Part shown: positions 37,959 through 46,396 of the stretch, piece by piece
Numbering within the stretch: the stretch's first letter is position 1
Layout of the letters: each line of letters opens with the position of its first letter
Source: Caballeronia glathei
GTDB taxonomy: Bacteria; Pseudomonadota; Gammaproteobacteria; Burkholderiales; Burkholderiaceae
Assembly (NCBI RefSeq): GCF_000698595.1
Contig: NZ_JFHC01000036.1
Coordinates: 1-64,000, forward strand
Direction of reading: 5' to 3'
Length of the DNA stretch: 64,000 nt
Notes under the pieces: generated by a model
The model's database searches: none
Seen by the model: only the letters and a program-made list of their open reading frames with translations
What the model was told of the DNA's origin: nothing
Position numbers and translations under genes: made by a program

Positions 37959-39023
37959 CTACCAGAGCCTCAGCCTGCGCAGCAGGAATATCGTGATGGC
38001 GGCGCACGCCGCCATCACCCCGAGCACGATCCAGAACGAGTAGTGCTCGTGCGTCCCCGGCAGCCCGGCGACGTTCATCCCGAAAATGCCCGACACGAGC
38101 GTCGCCGGCATCAGCAACGCCGACATGATCGCGAGCCACAGCAGCTTGCGGTTGATGTCCTCCGAAAGGAGCGCGGCGATCTCGTCCTGCAGCAGCTTGG
38201 CGCGCTCGTAAAGCGCTTCGAGTCCGGCGCCGAGCCCGTTGAGCACCTGAATCGCCTGGATCAGCGCTTCCATCGAACGCGGCTCGGCCCATTCCAGCCG
38301 CCTCGTGACCAGTTGCGTGAGCGCGTTGCGCTCCGGATCGATGAAGCGCTTCACCTCGACGAGCCGCCGCCGCACTTCGCCCAGCTCGGCGCGCCAGTTC
38401 GAATGGCGGCCGTCGATCACGCCCTCCTCCACGTCGTCGAGCCGGTCGCCGAGTTCGTCGATGCGGTCCGCGAAGGTCTCGTTCAAGGCCCGGATCAGGC
38501 CCGCGAAGAGATCGACGGTGTCGCGGAACATCGCGCCTTCTAGCACCGCGTGCCTCAGGCGGTCGGTCGACTGCAGCGGCTGCGCGCGCACCGTGATCAT
38601 GCGGTGCCGGTCGACGTAAAAGCGCAGCGCGCCCGTCGCGCGGCGCGACGCCCGCGCGTCGGGGTCCGCGTCCTTGGTGCCCGCGGGCGACACCGCGACG
38701 CGCTCCAGATCCGCCACCACGCCGTACATGAAATTCGCGCCCATGTGCACGCGCGGGCGCTTGTCCTCGCCGTTCAGGAACTCGCGCGCCACGTCGGGCA
38801 TCGACGTGACGCCGGTCAGCCAGTTCTCGACGGTGTCGTCGTTGGCGCTCAGATGCAGCCACGTGGGGCCTTCGCCCGCGATCGACGCGCGCGCTTCGTC
38901 CCACGACAGCCGCAGCGCTTCGGCGCCGGCAAAGCGAAACGCGCTGATGAAGCCCGGCGGAACCGGTTCGTTGCGTTCGGCCGGCGCGCGTCTCGCGGCC
39001 GTTTCGGTAGGGGTCGTGTTCAA
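37959..39023 (-). CDS. CorA-family metal cation transporter (ZntB-like)
   Basis: A 354-residue CorA superfamily protein: a large cytosolic N-terminal domain rich in helices, then two C-terminal membrane segments flanking the GMN motif in FGMNVAGLPG. It should move Mg2+, Zn2+ or another divalent ion across the inner membrane. Helices such as RALNETFADRIDELGDRLDD form the funnel. The start is placed at TTG 39023 because AAGGAAG lies about nine bases before it. An ATG at 39092 would add 23 residues that look noncoding. It converges with ftsK, leaving only 13 bases between the stops. Whether it is CorA or ZntB by substrate is open. Confidence 0.9.
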   Translation of the reverse strand: MNTTPTETAARRAPAERNEPVPPGFISAFRFAGAEALRLSWDEARASIAGEGPTWLHLSANDDTVENWLTGVTSMPDVAREFLNGEDKRPRVHMGANFMYGVVADLERVAVSPAGTKDADPDARASRRATGALRFYVDRHRMITVRAQPLQSTDRLRHAVLEGAMFRDTVDLFAGLIRALNETFADRIDELGDRLDDVEEGVIDGRHSNWRAELGEVRRRLVEVKRFIDPERNALTQLVTRRLEWAEPRSMEALIQAIQVLNGLGAGLEALYERAKLLQDEIAALLSEDINRKLLWLAIMSALLMPATLVSGIFGMNVAGLPGTHEHYSFWIVLGVMAACAAITIFLLRRLRLW

Positions 39024-39377
39024 CGTTTCACTTCCTTGATGCTCTGCAGGTGGGCCGGAACGCCTAGCGCCACCGGAAAAATGCGACATCGCGCGGGTGC
39101 ACTCCCGGCAGGCGCGGCGATTGCCGTCGCCATGACGGATGCCTCGCGGTACGGCACCGAAGCGACCGGCGGTGCACAACGGAACCGGCACGGCGTGCGC
39201 GATATCCTCGTGCGCCGTGACGCCGGCGGAAAACCCGCCACTGGCCTGGACCCGTGACCGTTGCCGGGCGTAGCCGCAGATCGGCTCGACGTGCCCGTGC
39301 GAGCCGGACAAGGCTAACGCGGACAGGATATCCTCATTGCCTTTCGAATCGGTCCAGTGCTTTCCCGCGCCGCATGC
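39024..39377. other. Gap between the CorA-like and lactonase genes, no gene supported
   Basis: A 354-base gap upstream of the leftward CorA-like gene. It should carry that gene's promoter, but I could not place one. The only notable mark is the palindrome aggatatcct at 39325-39334. No hairpin typical of a terminator after the lactonase gene is clear. Confidence 0.4.
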
Positions 39378-40652
39378 TCAGGAGGGCGCCACCAGCTTGA
39401 AATCCACCGGCGAGCCGATTTCAAGACGTTTCGGGTCGGATGCGAGTTCGCCCGTCTCCGGATTGCGGCGGAAGAAATAGACGCTGTCGCTGTCCTGATT
39501 GCCGACGATGAGCCAGTGCCCGCCCGGCTCGATGGTGAATTCGCGCGGCGTCCTGCCAAGCGTCGGCTGCCGGCCGATGAGGGTCAGGCGGCCATTCGAC
39601 GGATCGACGGCGTAGATCACGATCTCGTTCGCATCGCCGCGGTTGGTCGCATAGACGAAGCGGCCGTCCGGCGACAGATGGATCGCCCCGCCGCCGACCT
39701 TGCCCTTGAAGCCGGGCGCCGTCATCGGCAGGCTCTGGACCTGTTTCAGCCTGCCGTGCGCGTAATCGAACACGACGACCGACGCGTTCATCTCGGTGGT
39801 GAGGTAGGCGTGCGTGCCGCTTGCATCGAAGATCAGGTGGCGCGGGCCGGAACCCGGCGCGACGGGCGTATAGCGCGTCTCGGTCGGGCCGAGCAGGCCC
39901 CGGCTGCCGTCGGGTGTGTAGCGGTACACGTAGAGCTTGTCCACGCCGAGATCCTGCGCGAAGAGGTAGCGGCCGTCGGGCGAGAAGACCGTGGAATGCA
40001 CGTGCGAGTTGTCCTGCCGTCCTTTCACCGGGCCGCCGCCTTCGTGATGGACCGACAGCACGGAGCGGCCCAGCTGGCCGCCTGCGTCGAGCGCAAACAT
40101 GGCGAAGCTGCCGCCCGGCCTGGCCGCGACCGAGTAGTTGGCCGCGACGAGATAGTGCCCGTCCGGCGAAAGCGCGAGATAGCACGGATCATTGCCCGCG
40201 GTCGACACCCTGTTCAGGAAGCTCAGCTGTCCGCTCTGGCGATCGAAGCGAAACGCGCTCACGCCGCCGCGCTTCGATGCGGGGCCCTTGTCGCCGGGCA
40301 GTTCGTTGACGGCATACACGTACTGGCTGTCGCGGCTGACCACGAGATACGACGGGTTCACCGCCTGGGCCGACGCAAGGCGCGTCAACTCGCCGTTGCG
40401 CGTGTCGAAGCGGTACACGTAGATGCCTTCGCTCTTGCCGCTTCCCGTATAGGTGCCGATGAGCAGATCGTAGACGCCGTCGGCGGACGGCGCGCCCGGC
40501 GTTCCCTGCGCGAGCGCGTGCGCCGTGGCGAACGCGAGCATCAGCGCGAATCCTCTTGCCCACGCAAGCGGCCTGAAAACGCGCCCGCGCCATGAGGGGC
40601 GCGCGCCGGGACGCGGCCTGCCGGCGCAAGCGCCCGTATGGCTCTGATGCAT
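39378..40652 (-). CDS. Exported lactonase-family seven-bladed beta-propeller (Pgl/YbhE-like)
   Basis: A 424-residue protein of the 6-phosphogluconolactonase-like (YbhE) beta-propeller family. After an N-terminal stretch with a hydrophobic segment (ARGFALMLAFATAHALAQ, roughly residues 32-49), it has repeated blade motifs such as NPSYLVVSRDSQYVYAVNE, LALSPDGHYLVAANY, VFSPDGRYLF and HLSPDGRFVYATN. The leader suggests export to the periplasm, unlike the cytosolic enzyme of the pentose phosphate path. The substrate is therefore uncertain. A strong AGGAGGT site lies just before the ATG at 40652, which supports the long N-terminus. Confidence 0.85.
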   Translation of the reverse strand: MHQSHTGACAGRPRPGARPSWRGRVFRPLAWARGFALMLAFATAHALAQGTPGAPSADGVYDLLIGTYTGSGKSEGIYVYRFDTRNGELTRLASAQAVNPSYLVVSRDSQYVYAVNELPGDKGPASKRGGVSAFRFDRQSGQLSFLNRVSTAGNDPCYLALSPDGHYLVAANYSVAARPGGSFAMFALDAGGQLGRSVLSVHHEGGGPVKGRQDNSHVHSTVFSPDGRYLFAQDLGVDKLYVYRYTPDGSRGLLGPTETRYTPVAPGSGPRHLIFDASGTHAYLTTEMNASVVVFDYAHGRLKQVQSLPMTAPGFKGKVGGGAIHLSPDGRFVYATNRGDANEIVIYAVDPSNGRLTLIGRQPTLGRTPREFTIEPGGHWLIVGNQDSDSVYFFRRNPETGELASDPKRLEIGSPVDFKLVAPS

Positions 40653-40828
40653 GTGACCTCCTGATCGTCGGATTGCAGCTTTTTCGAGTTATGTTGCCGC
40701 ATGGCGGCAGCGGAAGCCGGCCGGGCATGCGAGCGCGCAAGTTTCGGTCCCGCAGGGCACGAAACTTGCACAATGAGGCAGTCTCGCCAAAATCGAACCA
40801 GACAACTCGAACCAACAAAGGAGTCGCG

Positions 40829-40981
40829 ATGAACATTCACCTGAGCCTGGGCCCGCTGGTTTCACTCATCGCCGGGATTCTGATTCTGATCATGCCGCGG
40901 CTGCTCAACTTCATCGTGGCGATCTACCTGATCGTGATCGGACTGATCGGCTTGTTCGGCGTCGGCGCCTCGCATTTCTGA
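40829..40981 (+). CDS. DUF3096 small membrane protein
   Basis: A 50-residue protein, almost all hydrophobic, with two membrane helices (LVSLIAGILILIMP and FIVAIYLIVIGLIGLFG). It matches the DUF3096 pattern. An AAAGGAG ribosome site lies six bases before the ATG. Function is unknown; an inner membrane location is certain from composition. It is divergent from the lactonase-like gene and shorter than most gene finders report. Confidence 0.88.
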   Translation: MNIHLSLGPLVSLIAGILILIMPRLLNFIVAIYLIVIGLIGLFGVGASHF

Positions 40982-41089
40982 AGCCTCGATCGACCGTGCT
41001 CATCACCCCGCTCACGCCCCCATCTGACGCCGGTTTCGCGGCCGGGTTCCGGACAAGGCGCGCATGAAGGCGGGACGCGCAAACGAAAA

Positions 41090-41117
41090 CAGCCGCGCGC
41101 CCGAAGGCGCGCGGCTG
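41090..41117 (-). terminator. Rho-independent terminator after the small unknown gene
   Basis: A perfect 12-base-pair GC stem (41090-41101 with 41106-41117) with loop cgaa, followed on the leftward strand by TTTTCGTTTG. It lies 37 bases past the stop at 41154 and also lies downstream of the rightward DUF3096 gene. Confidence 0.85.
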
Positions 41118-41153
41118 CGGCAATGCGATCGGATGTCCGGAGCGGGTGCCGGA

Positions 41154-41402
41154 TCAGCCGTTGGCGAGCTGGTCGAGACGCAGGCGCCCTTGCAGCGACA
41201 GTCCGCCGACGGCGATCCCGCCGACGCCGTAGCTGTAGCGCGTGAAACAGGCGCGTTCGGTCAGAAAGGCCGCGGCGGTTTCCATGGCGTTGCGGGAGAG
41301 CCCGAGATGCCGGTAGTCGAGCGGAAGCAGCGAGTCGGCGTCGGAGACGCGGCTCGCTGCGGAAAGTATCGCAATGCAATCGGCTTTTGACGGATTGAGC
41401 AT
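41154..41402 (-). CDS. Conserved-looking hypothetical protein, 82 residues
   Basis: I do not recognise a named family. The 82-residue product has a mixed, soluble composition with no signal peptide or membrane helix: MLNPSKADCIAILSAASRV, then HLGLSRNAMETAAAFLTERA, then a glycine-rich tail YGVGGIAVGGLSLQG. A GAGGAACAG ribosome site before the ATG and a strong terminator after the stop support a real gene. The middle could be helical. It is alone, convergent with the DUF3096 gene. Confidence 0.72.
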   Translation of the reverse strand: MLNPSKADCIAILSAASRVSDADSLLPLDYRHLGLSRNAMETAAAFLTERACFTRYSYGVGGIAVGGLSLQGRLRLDQLANG

Positions 41403-41898
41403 GAGTTTCTGTTCCTCGAAAACGCTACGCTAGAGACGGTTTGTCCAAACGACGATTTGAAGACCAGCAACGCGCAGCCGCGGCGGTAAGCCGGCTCGTG
41501 CGCGGTAAATGCACGGTAGTGCGGGTAATGCGCGAAAAGGGAAGCAGATTTGACGCGGCGCGGAGCGCGCGAGAGACGCGCGCAAAGAATCCGGTGCCAA
41601 TCTTCATTTTAATCAGCTGTCTATTTTTTTTCCAAGGCCTTTATGCAGGTTTCGGCGTCGGCCGGCACGCGTTTCTTGCCTCGGCGTGCTGCCGTATCGG
41701 GTGCCGATTGCTGCCGAGGTCGAACTATTGCGGCAAAATTCGGTTCGAACAGCGTTTAGTCCTTATCGGCCATGGATCAGCGGCCCGTCCGCGGTTCGCC
41801 GGCACGCATCGCGGTCAACGGCCGCGCGCGCCGGTGCACCACCGACCAACCCGCGACGCAGCGCCAGGCGTCGCCCGCACGAGAGCTTTCATTCGCCT
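41403..41898. other. Divergent gap between the small unknown gene and the GH15 gene
   Basis: A 496-base gap between divergent genes. Part of it (about 41605-41650) is markedly AT-richer than the surroundings, with an eight-T run, and likely holds promoters. I could not fix a -35/-10 pair. Frames open across it look like shadow frames. Confidence 0.4.
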
Positions 41899-43764
41899 AT
41901 GCCAGCCCTGATTGAAGACTACGCGATGGTCGGCGACGGCCACACCGCGGCCCTGATCGCCCGCGACGGCTCGGTCGACTGGCTCTGCTGGCCGCGCTTC
42001 GACTCCGGCGCGTGTTTCGCCGCGCTCCTCGGCACGCCCGAGCACGGCCGCTGGCTGATCGCGCCGGATCTCCCGCCCGGCGCGGAGCCGCCCGCCATCA
42101 GGCGCCGCTATCGCGACGACACGCTGATCCTCGAGACCGACTTCGAAACGCCCGACGGCGCCGTGACGATCGTCGACTTCATGCCCGCGCGCAACGGCCA
42201 CTCGGAGCTCGTGCGCATCGTGATCGGCCGGCGCGGCACGGTGCCGATGAAGATGGAACTGGTGCTGCGCTTCGATTACGGATCGTCGATACCGTGGGTC
42301 AGCCGGCTGCCCGACGACAGCGGCATCAAGGCGGTCGTCGGCCCGGATCTGGCGGTGCTGCGCACGCCCGTCGAACTCGTTGGCGAGAACATGAAGACCG
42401 TGGCGAACTTCACCGTCGGCGCCGGCGAGCGCGTGCCCTTCTGCCTCTGCTATTCGCAGTCGCATCTGCGCCTGCCGCACGCGCAGGACCCGCATACACA
42501 GCTCGCGCGCACCGAGAATCACTGGCGCGACTGGTCCGCGCAGAGCGATCTCTGCGGCAAGTGGGCGCGGCCGATCCGCCGCTCGCTGATCACGCTCAAG
42601 GCGCTCGCCTACGAGCCGACGGGCGGGATCGTCGCCGCGCCGACCACGTCGCTGCCCGAGCAGCTCGGCGGCACGCGCAACTGGGACTACCGCTACTGCT
42701 GGCTGCGCGACGCGACGATCACGCTGCTCGCGATGATGCGCGGCGGCTACTACGACGAAGCGCGCGCCTGGCGGGACTGGCTCGGGCGCGTGATGGCGGG
42801 CTCTCCCGAGCAGGTGCAGATCATGTACGGCATCGCGGGCGAGCGGCGCCTGCCCGAGTGGGAGGTCGAGTGGCTGCCGGGGTACGAGGGCGCGTCGCCG
42901 GTGCGCATCGGGAACGGCGCGGTGAACCAGCTGCAGCTCGACGTCTACGGCGAGGTGATGAACGCGCTGCATCTTGCGCGCGTGGGCGGCCTGCAGTGCG
43001 ACGAAACCGCCTGGTCGATCCAGTGCGCGATGCTCAAGCATCTGGAGACCATCTGGCAAAAACCCGACGAAGGGATCTGGGAAGTGCGTGGCGGCAGCCA
43101 ACACTTCACGTTCTCCAAAGTGATGGCGTGGGTCGCCTTCGACCGCGCGATCCGGTCCGCCGAAAAATTCGATCTTCCGGCCCCGCTCGATCACTGGCGC
43201 GCCATGCGCGCGCTGATTCACGCCGACGTCTGCGAAAAAAGCTGGAATGCTTCGATGAACTCGTTTGTGCAGACGTATTACGGCGATTCACTCGATGCAA
43301 GCCTTCTCCTCATTCCTCTGCTAGGCTTCCTGCCGCCGACCGATCCGCGTGTGACCGGCACCGTACATGCAATCGAAACGAATCTGACCCATGATGGCCT
43401 CGTGAAGCGCTATCACACGACGGAAGTGGACGACGGCCTGCCCCCCGGGGAAGGCACGTTTCTGGCTTGTAGCTTCTGGCTCGTCGACAATCTGGCGCTC
43501 CAGGGGCGCTTTTCCGAGGCGCACGCGATGTTCGAGCGGCTCCTCGGGCTTGCGAACGACGTGGGTCTTTTGTCGGAGGAATACGACACGGTGGCAAAGC
43601 GCCTTGTCGGGAATTTTCCACAGGCGTTTACGCACGTTGCGCTCGTGCACACCGGCATGAACCTGATGCGGCACGAGCAGGAAATGGCCCGCGCGACCGG
43701 CCAGCCATCGAGCGGAGGCAACAGCATCGATGAAGCAGGCGCGACCGTGGCAAGCGAATCGTAA
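41899..43764 (+). CDS. Glycoside hydrolase family 15 protein (glucoamylase or trehalase type)
   Basis: A 621-residue GH15-type enzyme. The N-terminal beta-sandwich (starting MPALIEDYAMVGDGHTAALI with SVDWLCWPRFDSGACFA) precedes the (alpha/alpha)6 barrel with GTRNWDYRYCWLRDA, EWEVEWLPGYEGA with one probable catalytic Glu, and LLSEEYD with the second. Relatives are glucoamylases and the mycobacterial-type trehalase; this architecture (DUF5911 plus GH15) is common in cytosolic enzymes without a signal peptide, as here. The substrate could be trehalose, glycogen fragments or a dextrin. The frame is open upstream, but ATG 41899 gives the family start. Confidence 0.88.
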   Translation: MPALIEDYAMVGDGHTAALIARDGSVDWLCWPRFDSGACFAALLGTPEHGRWLIAPDLPPGAEPPAIRRRYRDDTLILETDFETPDGAVTIVDFMPARNGHSELVRIVIGRRGTVPMKMELVLRFDYGSSIPWVSRLPDDSGIKAVVGPDLAVLRTPVELVGENMKTVANFTVGAGERVPFCLCYSQSHLRLPHAQDPHTQLARTENHWRDWSAQSDLCGKWARPIRRSLITLKALAYEPTGGIVAAPTTSLPEQLGGTRNWDYRYCWLRDATITLLAMMRGGYYDEARAWRDWLGRVMAGSPEQVQIMYGIAGERRLPEWEVEWLPGYEGASPVRIGNGAVNQLQLDVYGEVMNALHLARVGGLQCDETAWSIQCAMLKHLETIWQKPDEGIWEVRGGSQHFTFSKVMAWVAFDRAIRSAEKFDLPAPLDHWRAMRALIHADVCEKSWNASMNSFVQTYYGDSLDASLLLIPLLGFLPPTDPRVTGTVHAIETNLTHDGLVKRYHTTEVDDGLPPGEGTFLACSFWLVDNLALQGRFSEAHAMFERLLGLANDVGLLSEEYDTVAKRLVGNFPQAFTHVALVHTGMNLMRHEQEMARATGQPSSGGNSIDEAGATVASES

Positions 43765-44106
43765 ATTCATGTTTCCATTGTGCAAATTGTCGCTTGAAGA
43801 CGGGATTGTTGCGTTGCACAATAGCGCTTTGTTGGCTATGATCAAGGAAGCAATTCCTACCGGTCGTCCGGCTGTAAGCTTGCTGAAGGTAATTTTTGCT
43901 CCCTTCGGTGCTCAAGCGGAAAGCGGTCGGGTCGTTAACCAGGCAGTACGTACTTGGAGCAGCGCAGCGAGCGAGCATCACACGCGACGCCACCGCGGCA
44001 GTAAGCGGCACGGCGGCACGCGCTAGACCATTGACTGCCGTAAGAGGCTAATCGCCGGGCGCAATACCGCGACAAACGGGCGTCACCGGATTTACACGGG
44101 GCAAAC
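43765..44106. other. Gap before phaZ with a readable promoter region
   Basis: A 342-base gap between the GH15 gene and phaZ. It carries the promoter and inverted repeat listed separately. The sequence downstream of about 43842 would be an mRNA leader of roughly 260 bases. A 98-codon frame from 43730 overlaps the GH15 end and this gap; I see no support for it as a gene. Confidence 0.5.
43777..43842 (+). promoter_or_regulatory. phaZ promoter with an overlapping inverted repeat
   Basis: TTGCAC (43814-43819) and TATGAT (43837-43842) are separated by exactly 17 bases and form a good sigma70 promoter. The right arm of an exact 9-base inverted repeat, TTGCACAAT (43814-43822), covers the -35 box. 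The left arm, ATTGTGCAA (43777-43785), lies 37 bases upstream. Such a placement suggests a repressor operator. A PhaR-type regulator that senses PHB is a candidate by gene context only. Confidence 0.6.
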
Positions 44107-45378
44107 ATGCTCTATCAATTTCACGAATTCCAGCGGGCGATGCTGTACCCGCTGACCGCATGGGCCCAGGCCGCATCGAAGTCGTTTCTGAATCCGGCCA
44201 GCCCGCTCGCCTACGTGCCGGGCTCCAGCCGCTTCGCGGCGGGCTATGAACTGCTTTACCGGCTTGGCAAGGATTACGAAAAGCCCGAGTTCGAGATTCA
44301 TCAGATCGTAAAGGACGGCCACAAGATCCCGATCGTCGAGCAGACGGACATCGAGAAACCCTTCTGCCGCCTCCTGCGCTTCAAGCGCTACGCCGACGAC
44401 AGTTCGGCCGTCAAGAACCTGAAGGACGAGCCGGTCGTGCTGGTCTGCGCCCCGCTCTCCGGTCACCATTCCACGCTGCTGCGCGACACGGTGCGCACGC
44501 TCCTGCAGGACCACAAGGTCTACATCACCGACTGGATCGATGCGCGCATGGTGCCGTTCGAAGATGGCGCGTTCCATCTGGACGACTACGTCGAGTACAT
44601 CCAGGAATTCATCCGCTTTATCGGCGCGAAGGACCTGCACGTGATTTCGGTCTGCCAGCCGACCGTGCCGGTGCTCGCCGCGATCTCGCTGATGGCGACC
44701 CGCGGCGAAGACACGCCCCGCACGATGACGATGATGGGCGGCCCGATCGACGCGCGCCGCAGCCCGACCTCGGTCAATTCGCTTGCGAACGAGCACTCGT
44801 ACGAGTGGTTCGAGAACAACGTTATTTACACGGTGCCGGCAAATTATCCAGGCGTCGGCCGCAAGGTCTACCCGGGGTTCCTGCAGCACGCCGGCTTCGT
44901 CGCGATGAATCCGGAGCGTCACCTCACCGCGCACTGGGACTTCTATCAGAACCTGCTGCGCGGCGACGACGACGACGCCGAGCAGCATCGCCGCTTCTAT
45001 GACGAATACAACGCGGTGCTCGACATGGCCGCCGAGTACTACCTGGAAACCATCCGCATCGTGTTCCAGGAATTCCGTCTTGCCGAGGGCACGTGGGACG
45101 TGAACGGCGAGCGCGTGCGCCCGCAGGACATCAAGGGCACGGCGCTCTTCACGATCGAAGGCGAGCTGGACGACATTTCCGGCAGCGGCCAGACGCGCGC
45201 CGCGCATGACCTCTGCACCGGCATCCCGGCAAAGAACAAGCGCCACTTCACGGCGGAAAAGGCCGGCCACTACGGGATTTTCTCGGGCCGCCGCTGGCGC
45301 ACGATGGTCTATCCGCAGCTGCGCGAGTTCATCCTCGAGCACGACAAGGCCCCGAAGAAGGAACCGGTGCCCGCATGA
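44107..45378 (+). CDS. phaZ: Intracellular polyhydroxybutyrate depolymerase
   Basis: PhaZ breaks down stored poly(3-hydroxybutyrate) granules in the cytosol. The 423-residue protein matches the PhaZ1-type intracellular enzymes, which use a catalytic cysteine in a lipase-like box. Here it reads SVCQPTVP with Cys at 183, the same position as I recall for Ralstonia PhaZa1. Asp in GELDDISGSG and His in KAGHYGIFSG complete the likely triad. There is no signal peptide, as expected. The gene ends in a large hairpin and is followed by a leftward TetR regulator, which may or may not control it. Confidence 0.95.
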   Translation: MLYQFHEFQRAMLYPLTAWAQAASKSFLNPASPLAYVPGSSRFAAGYELLYRLGKDYEKPEFEIHQIVKDGHKIPIVEQTDIEKPFCRLLRFKRYADDSSAVKNLKDEPVVLVCAPLSGHHSTLLRDTVRTLLQDHKVYITDWIDARMVPFEDGAFHLDDYVEYIQEFIRFIGAKDLHVISVCQPTVPVLAAISLMATRGEDTPRTMTMMGGPIDARRSPTSVNSLANEHSYEWFENNVIYTVPANYPGVGRKVYPGFLQHAGFVAMNPERHLTAHWDFYQNLLRGDDDDAEQHRRFYDEYNAVLDMAAEYYLETIRIVFQEFRLAEGTWDVNGERVRPQDIKGTALFTIEGELDDISGSGQTRAAHDLCTGIPAKNKRHFTAEKAGHYGIFSGRRWRTMVYPQLREFILEHDKAPKKEPVPA

Positions 45379-45430
45379 CGAAAAAGGCACGCCGCGCCTG
45401 CCGGGCGCGACGTGCCTCGTTCGTCATGCG
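45372..45430 (+). terminator. Large hairpin at the end of phaZ
   Basis: Nested inverted repeats: an outer 11-base arm (45372-45382 with 45420-45430), an inner cluster aggcacg/cgtgcct (45385-45391 with 45411-45417), and a further GC pair inside. The outer arm includes the phaZ stop codon. It lies between the convergent phaZ and TetR genes and may act on both. Confidence 0.7.
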
Positions 45431-45443
45431 ATATTTCAAATGC

Positions 45444-46076
45444 TCAGCGCCGCATCAGATAAGCCAGCAGCAATTCCGTATTCATCCGCACCATTTCGTC
45501 GCGCGGCCCTGTCTGACTGAAGTCGAGTCCGAAAGTCGCCTCCAGCGTAAAACGATTCGAGACGATGTAATACCCGAGGCCCGATAAGGTCACATAAAAC
45601 TTCAGCGGGTCCACGTCGTTTCGAAACAATCCCGCCTTCGTACCGCGTTCGAGAATGCTTGCAAGCGTTGCAACAACCGGTGAAATCAGTTCGCGAATTC
45701 GCGTCGATCCCTTGATATATCTCGCCTCATGCAAGTTTTCGTTATTTATCAGGCGTAGCAACTCCGGGTGATCGCGATAATAATCCCAGACGAAATGCGC
45801 GAGCCGCGTCATCGCTTCGACGGGCGCCACCCCGTCGAGGTCGAGCGAGCGTTCGGCTTCCACCAGTGCGCCAAAAGCGTGCTCCAGCACGGCGGTGAAC
45901 AACTGCTCCTTACTCCCGAAGTAGTAATACAGCATTCGTTCGTTGGTTTCAGCACGGCGGGCAATCTGGTCGACGCGAGCGCCAAACAGACCACCGGCCG
46001 CGAATTCATCCGCGGCGGCTAGCAAAATGCGGCGGCGGGTGCCTTCAGGATCTCTTTTGATTTTCGGCTGATTCAT
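45444..46076 (-). CDS. TetR family transcriptional regulator
   Basis: A 210-residue TetR-type repressor. The N-terminal helix-turn-helix spans about residues 10-56 (RRRILLAAADEFAAGGLFGARVD in two parts, then RAETNERMLYYYFGSKEQLF), with the conserved YYYFGSKE. The C-terminal half is a helical ligand domain with HPELLRLINNENLHEARY, close to the RutR-like or AcrR C-terminal groups. The ligand is unknown. It converges with phaZ and is divergent from the rnfB-like gene; its targets may be the latter or distant. The start ATG at 46076 lacks a clear ribosome site. Confidence 0.9.
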   Translation of the reverse strand: MNQPKIKRDPEGTRRRILLAAADEFAAGGLFGARVDQIARRAETNERMLYYYFGSKEQLFTAVLEHAFGALVEAERSLDLDGVAPVEAMTRLAHFVWDYYRDHPELLRLINNENLHEARYIKGSTRIRELISPVVATLASILERGTKAGLFRNDVDPLKFYVTLSGLGYYIVSNRFTLEATFGLDFSQTGPRDEMVRMNTELLLAYLMRR

Positions 46077-46396
46077 GGTGGCATGAGTCGAGAGCCGCGT
46101 TATCCGGATAGCGTCACGCGGCCCGGTCGATGGGTACATGACGTGAACGGGCGCGCCAAGGTTATTGGGGTACACCGTCCTGCGGTCAATCGGAAAAGCG
46201 CTTCGATTATGCGCACATCGATTGGCTATTGGCAATTGGGATTGACTGCGAATTGGGCGATAATGGCGCCTTTAGACGAGCGCGTGAGCATAAACACGCG
46301 CCTCTCCCCGCAGCGTCGCATTCCGGGCGCGTCGACTGGCATCGATGCACCTCGTCCGCACGTGTCGACGAAGACCCGCTGCCTTGTCCCCTAGCC
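46077..46396. other. Divergent gap between the TetR gene and the RnfB-like gene
   Basis: A 320-base gap between divergent genes. It should contain promoters and perhaps a TetR operator. I did not find a palindrome of the usual TetR-operator length that I would defend, nor a gene. The frame upstream of rnfB is open but lacks family likeness. Confidence 0.4.

Noticed and set aside
43730-44026. 98-codon frame between the GH15 gene and phaZ
   Set aside because: It overlaps the GH15 end and the phaZ promoter and has a random-looking C-terminus; no domain or ribosome site.
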